A stretch of 64,000 bases of DNA, from the NCBI RefSeq assembly GCF_014200605.1, contig NZ_JACHCE010000010.1, positions 124,001-188,000 on the forward strand, written 5' to 3'. Both the position numbers and the translations under genes were made by a program. How positions within the stretch are numbered: position 1 is the stretch's first letter; the number at the start of each line of letters is the position of its first letter. The notes beneath the pieces were generated by a model. The model made no database searches. It was not told the DNA's origin and saw nothing but the letters and a program-made list of their open reading frames with translations. This DNA comes from Pedobacter cryoconitis (GTDB lineage Bacteria; Bacteroidota; Bacteroidia; Sphingobacteriales; Sphingobacteriaceae). Positions 61,010 through 64,000 of the stretch are shown here, piece after piece.

Positions 61010-63145
61010 ATGAAGAATAAGCAAGTATCCTTTATAGCCATTCTGGTAATTATTGCCTTCTTTATTGTGCTGCTGGTAAGGACATCTTTCACCCAATATA
61101 CTGAACAAAAAGTACTTCAGGCTACCAGTCTGCAAAGGGATGCAAACAATGAACAGCTCCATAAACTGGATACCATTAATATGGGACTGCAGGAAGCTGA
61201 AAATAATTTCAGGATGTATACTTCTTTATGGGAAAAAAAATATTTTATCAAATATAGCCAGGGAATAAAACATGTCTCATTTTTATTGGAGAGCTTCTCT
61301 AAAGAAGACCTGAATAATGTTTCAACAGATATCTCAAATGATATCAGCAAAAGAAATAAACAGATTCTGCTTTATGCCAAAATTAAAAAAATGACAGACT
61401 CACTGATGTCTGTTAATTTATTGGTAGATACTTCTAAAACCTCAGCCCCGGCTAGTTTATTTAAACCTTCGCCAAGACCTGTGATTAAAAAAATCACAAA
61501 AACCGAAGTCGTTGCCCCTGCTCCGGAGGTTAAAAAAACAAAGTTCTTTCAACGTTTAAAAAGCGCTATTCTGAATAAAGAAAATAAGAAGGATACAGCC
61601 AAAACGAGTAAAGTAGAAACCGTTATCGTTGAAACTTCTCAAAATGACAACGTTTACACCAAAAAACAGATCGATGATATCGAGAAGTTTTATCAAAATC
61701 TTTTCGAGAAACAAAGAGGGAACCATAAACTCCTGACTGAAAATGAAAGGTCAATTTTAAAATTAAATGAGCAGATTCTGGAAAACATCAAGCTGATGTT
61801 CCGTGAGTTCAGTGACCGGGAATATGCGCTGCAGCAAACCAGGAAAATGATATTAAGAGACAAAACGAACCACTCTTTAGAAGTGATAGGTACGTCTGGA
61901 AAAATCAATTTTCTGATTAATGTATTCTCTATTCTAGTCATCATTTCGTTATTAATTACCCTTTACCGTGCCTACAATAGAATTGTTCAGGCAAATAAAT
62001 TAGCTTCAGAGCAGGTTATTGTCAAATCCAGATTTTTCACCAGTATTAGCCATGAAATGCGCACTCCCCTGAATGCAATTCTGGGGGCAACAGAGCAACT
62101 GAAAACTACTCCATTAAACCCTGAACAGGGAGCGATGGCAAATTTACTGGAAACTTCCTCTTCTATGTTATTATCTGCGGTCAATGAAATTCTTGACTTT
62201 TCACGTTTGGAAACCGGAAAATTATCTCTTTCAAAGACACCGTTCCTTTATAAAAGTATTTTACATGAGATAGTTGCTGCTACTGCAGTACTGGCAAATC
62301 AAAAGGGATTAAAGCTGATATTAAATCAAAAAGATGCACCCGATTTATCAATCACAGGAGACCCTTACCGCCTAAAACAAATCATGGTCAACCTGATTGC
62401 CAACGCAATTAAGTTTACTGATAAAGGAGAAGTACTTGTCAAAGTAACGACAAAGCATACAGAGACTGGTCACATCTTATTGCTTATAGAAGTAAGTGAT
62501 ACTGGAATTGGAATTTCTGAGAAAGAATTACCTCTTATTTTTGATGAATTTTCGCAGGTTATTAACAACAAACGCATGGACTGGCAAAAGGGCTCAGGAC
62601 TGGGTTTGCCAATTTGTAAAAAATTAGTAGATCTTCATCATGGAAAAATTACCGTGAACAGTACTCTGGGCAAAGGATCTACGTTTTATCTAGAACTTCC
62701 TTATCCCCTTGCTGAACAGACACAGGATGAACAGGCAGATAACGAAGGCCTGATTTCACAAGCAGACCGTTTTAAAAACATTCATTTGCTGGTTGTAGAT
62801 GATGCAAATATGAACCTGCTGGTTATCAAAATGATATTTAATAAACTGAATATTAGTTTTGATACCGCGACCAATGGTGAAGATGCTTTAAAGGCATTTG
62901 ACGCACATCATTATGATATGGTATTAACTGATATTGAAATGCCCGGTATGAATGGCCTGGAACTCACCCAAAAAATCCGTGCCCACCAGGATGAAAACAA
63001 ATGCAGGACCCCGATTATTGCAATAACCGGTCAGATCTCTCCCGAATCTCATCAAAATTACATCTCTTCCGGTTTAAATGATTATTTGGTCAAACCTTAT
63101 AAAGAGAGCGAATTGCTGGAAAAAATACTCGATTACCTGCCTTAA
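61010..63145 (+). CDS. Hybrid sensor histidine kinase/response regulator
   Basis: A 711-residue hybrid kinase. Two membrane helices (about residues 7-24 and 301-322) border a periplasmic region with long coiled-coil character and a lysine-rich middle. The HisKA H-box has His348 in SHEMRTPLNAIL, followed by HATPase (NLIANAIKFTD, DTGIGI, GSGLGLPI) and a receiver with phospho-acceptor Asp641 in LTDIEMPGMNG and Lys in VKPYKE. No output domain follows; a phosphotransfer partner or downstream regulator is not adjacent. Confidence 0.95.
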   Translation: MKNKQVSFIAILVIIAFFIVLLVRTSFTQYTEQKVLQATSLQRDANNEQLHKLDTINMGLQEAENNFRMYTSLWEKKYFIKYSQGIKHVSFLLESFSKEDLNNVSTDISNDISKRNKQILLYAKIKKMTDSLMSVNLLVDTSKTSAPASLFKPSPRPVIKKITKTEVVAPAPEVKKTKFFQRLKSAILNKENKKDTAKTSKVETVIVETSQNDNVYTKKQIDDIEKFYQNLFEKQRGNHKLLTENERSILKLNEQILENIKLMFREFSDREYALQQTRKMILRDKTNHSLEVIGTSGKINFLINVFSILVIISLLITLYRAYNRIVQANKLASEQVIVKSRFFTSISHEMRTPLNAILGATEQLKTTPLNPEQGAMANLLETSSSMLLSAVNEILDFSRLETGKLSLSKTPFLYKSILHEIVAATAVLANQKGLKLILNQKDAPDLSITGDPYRLKQIMVNLIANAIKFTDKGEVLVKVTTKHTETGHILLLIEVSDTGIGISEKELPLIFDEFSQVINNKRMDWQKGSGLGLPICKKLVDLHHGKITVNSTLGKGSTFYLELPYPLAEQTQDEQADNEGLISQADRFKNIHLLVVDDANMNLLVIKMIFNKLNISFDTATNGEDALKAFDAHHYDMVLTDIEMPGMNGLELTQKIRAHQDENKCRTPIIAITGQISPESHQNYISSGLNDYLVKPYKESELLEKILDYLP

Positions 63146-63180
63146 TATATTTCTTAAAAAAGCTTCCTGTTATCATGTAC

Positions 63181-63204
63181 ACAAGCTGGGTACTGCTTGT
63201 TTTG
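63181..63204 (+). terminator. Weak terminator candidate after the hybrid kinase
   Basis: ACAAGC pairs with GCTTGT across 8 nt, followed by TTTTG. Confidence 0.4.
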
Positions 63205-63374
63205 TAATGAAATTACAATGTATCATATTTTTACCTGCTCCCTTCAAAAACCATAAAAAATTCCAATAAACAAAAAGTTAAAATATTAATAATAAGCAAC
63301 TTATAAAAGTAAATCATAAATAGGCACAGTTAATGTCTCAGATTTGAGAAATTATTCATATTATTGCGTTACCT

Positions 63375-63941
63375 ATGATGAAAAATACTAAACAAAAAAT
63401 TATTGATAACGCAATAGAAATCTTTAATGATGACTATTCAAGCTCACTTGAGAAAGTAGCTGAGCGGGCTGAAGTTACCAGGAGAACACTTCACAGATAT
63501 TTCACAGACAGGACTGATTTACTCAAAGCCTGCCAGCAGGAAATGCAGGAAAATTGCAAAACTAATATCACGAATGCTATTAATAGCTCTGCAGATCCAC
63601 TGGTCCAGTTAGAACGCATTTTATATGCAAGTATAGACTGCGGATCAAAGTACTCATTTTTGCAGAAACTCCATCATGGACAAGATCATGTACATGAGAA
63701 AAGTGATAAAGATTGTGCTGATTATGATCATACTTTCAATAAGACCACATCAATTATCCTGGAACTGCAAAAACAGGGGATTATCAGTCCGACACTAACT
63801 ACGCCCTGGATAACATTGTTTTTAAGTGGAATAATCAATACAACCATACTTTCCTCCACAACAGGATCTGTAGCCAGAAATGATATTAAAAGTTTTGCAT
63901 GGTTCTCTTTTAGTAAAGGGATTGGAATTAATAAGCTATAA
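63375..63941 (+). CDS. TetR/AcrR family transcriptional regulator
   Basis: A 188-residue regulator with an N-terminal helix-turn-helix (about residues 5-55; SLEKVAERAEVTRRTLHRYF) and a variable C-terminal ligand domain rich in His and Asp (HHGQDHVHEKSDKDCADYDH), perhaps a metal site. It starts from ATG 63375 (the next codon is also ATG). It ends three bases before the oxidoreductase gene, so it may regulate it. Confidence 0.9.
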   Translation: MMKNTKQKIIDNAIEIFNDDYSSSLEKVAERAEVTRRTLHRYFTDRTDLLKACQQEMQENCKTNITNAINSSADPLVQLERILYASIDCGSKYSFLQKLHHGQDHVHEKSDKDCADYDHTFNKTTSIILELQKQGIISPTLTTPWITLFLSGIINTTILSSTTGSVARNDIKSFAWFSFSKGIGINKL

Positions 63942-63944
63942 AAA

Positions 63945-64000
63945 ATGGAAAAACAAGAATTTGAAGTGATTATAATCGGTGGTAGCTACAGCGGACTATC
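63945..64000 (+). CDS. NAD(P)/FAD-dependent oxidoreductase, N-terminal fragment (cut by window end)
   Basis: Only 18 codons are visible: MEKQEFEVIIIGGSYSGLS. The beta strand followed by GGSYSGLS is the FAD-binding dinucleotide fold start of thioredoxin reductase-like enzymes. It starts 3 bp after the TetR gene and continues past the window edge, so the remainder is unknown. Confidence 0.7.
   Translation, partial: MEKQEFEVIIIGGSYSGL

Noticed and set aside
1..64000. CRISPR array or other tandem short repeats
   Set aside because: No regularly spaced direct repeats were found by reading; the only long repeat is the 113-bp pair.

Overview
The window is chromosomal DNA from a Bacteroidota bacterium, most likely Pedobacter or a close Sphingobacteriaceae relative. 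The evidence is AT-rich DNA with weak ribosome binding sites, several promoters with the Bacteroidota -7 box TAnnTTTG, a SusC/SusD pair run by an ECF sigma and FecR anti-sigma, many small conserved families typical of the group, and LPS and isoprenoid genes (kdsB, ispD). No phage, transposase, CRISPR array or rRNA is visible. The assignment is by pattern recognition; no database search was run.

Layout. 0-5.2 kb: the end of an unknown gene, a crotonase-fold enzyme, a secreted protein of unknown function, a DPP IV-type peptidase and an SDR. 5.3-11.1 kb: the complete four-gene ligase-associated DNA repair cassette (MBL-fold exonuclease, ATP-dependent ligase, Lhr-type helicase, PdeM endonuclease), tightly packed. 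11.1-17.5 kb: Nudix, DUF4468-like protein, CDF metal transporter, aminotransferase, MFS exporter, MacB-type permease. 17.7-25.3 kb: housekeeping block (queA, ispD, gatC, trpS, deoxynucleoside kinase, kdsB) plus a MacB/LolD-like ATPase, a cobalamin adenosyltransferase and two small proteins, one of only 52 residues. 25.7-34.8 kb: pyrG, yidC, an S9 peptidase, a fused SpmA/SpmB protein, a thioesterase and an OsmC protein.

34.9-38 kb is the most unusual part. A DEDDh exonuclease/GIY-YIG fusion precedes a tRNA-Arg(UCU) gene. The last 16 nt of the tRNA plus the following 97 bp are repeated perfectly 1,223 bp downstream. Between the copies lies one intact DUF1016 (YhcG-like) PDDEXK nuclease gene, and beyond the second copy lies a frameshifted, shortened relative of the same gene. 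It looks like stacked nuclease units at a tRNA 3' end with no recombinase in sight.

38-45.8 kb: a trans-envelope signalling and uptake locus (ECF sigma, FecR, STN-bearing SusC, SusD, secreted NPP-type phosphodiesterase), probably for a phosphodiester or nucleotide-like nutrient. 45.9-50.5 kb: periplasmic catalase-like peroxidase, SDR with AraC regulator, AarF/UbiB kinase. 50.6-54.6 kb: a small unknown protein, a LexA/CI-like S24 regulator divergent from a short YegD-like Hsp70, and a phosphatidylserine decarboxylase family protein. 54.7-56.8 kb: a GntR/FadR regulator divergent from a Tat-exported bicupin, with repeated operator-like sites between them. 57-60.8 kb: a metzincin-motif lipoprotein preceded by two LacI-type operator boxes, and a LysR-YeiH pair. 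61-64 kb: a hybrid histidine kinase, a TetR regulator and the first codons of an FAD/NAD(P) oxidoreductase cut by the window edge.

Four TTG codons that could be read as starts (13613, 13475 minus strand, 37996, 45926) lie inside TAnnTTTG-like boxes. For three of them I moved the start to the next ATG.
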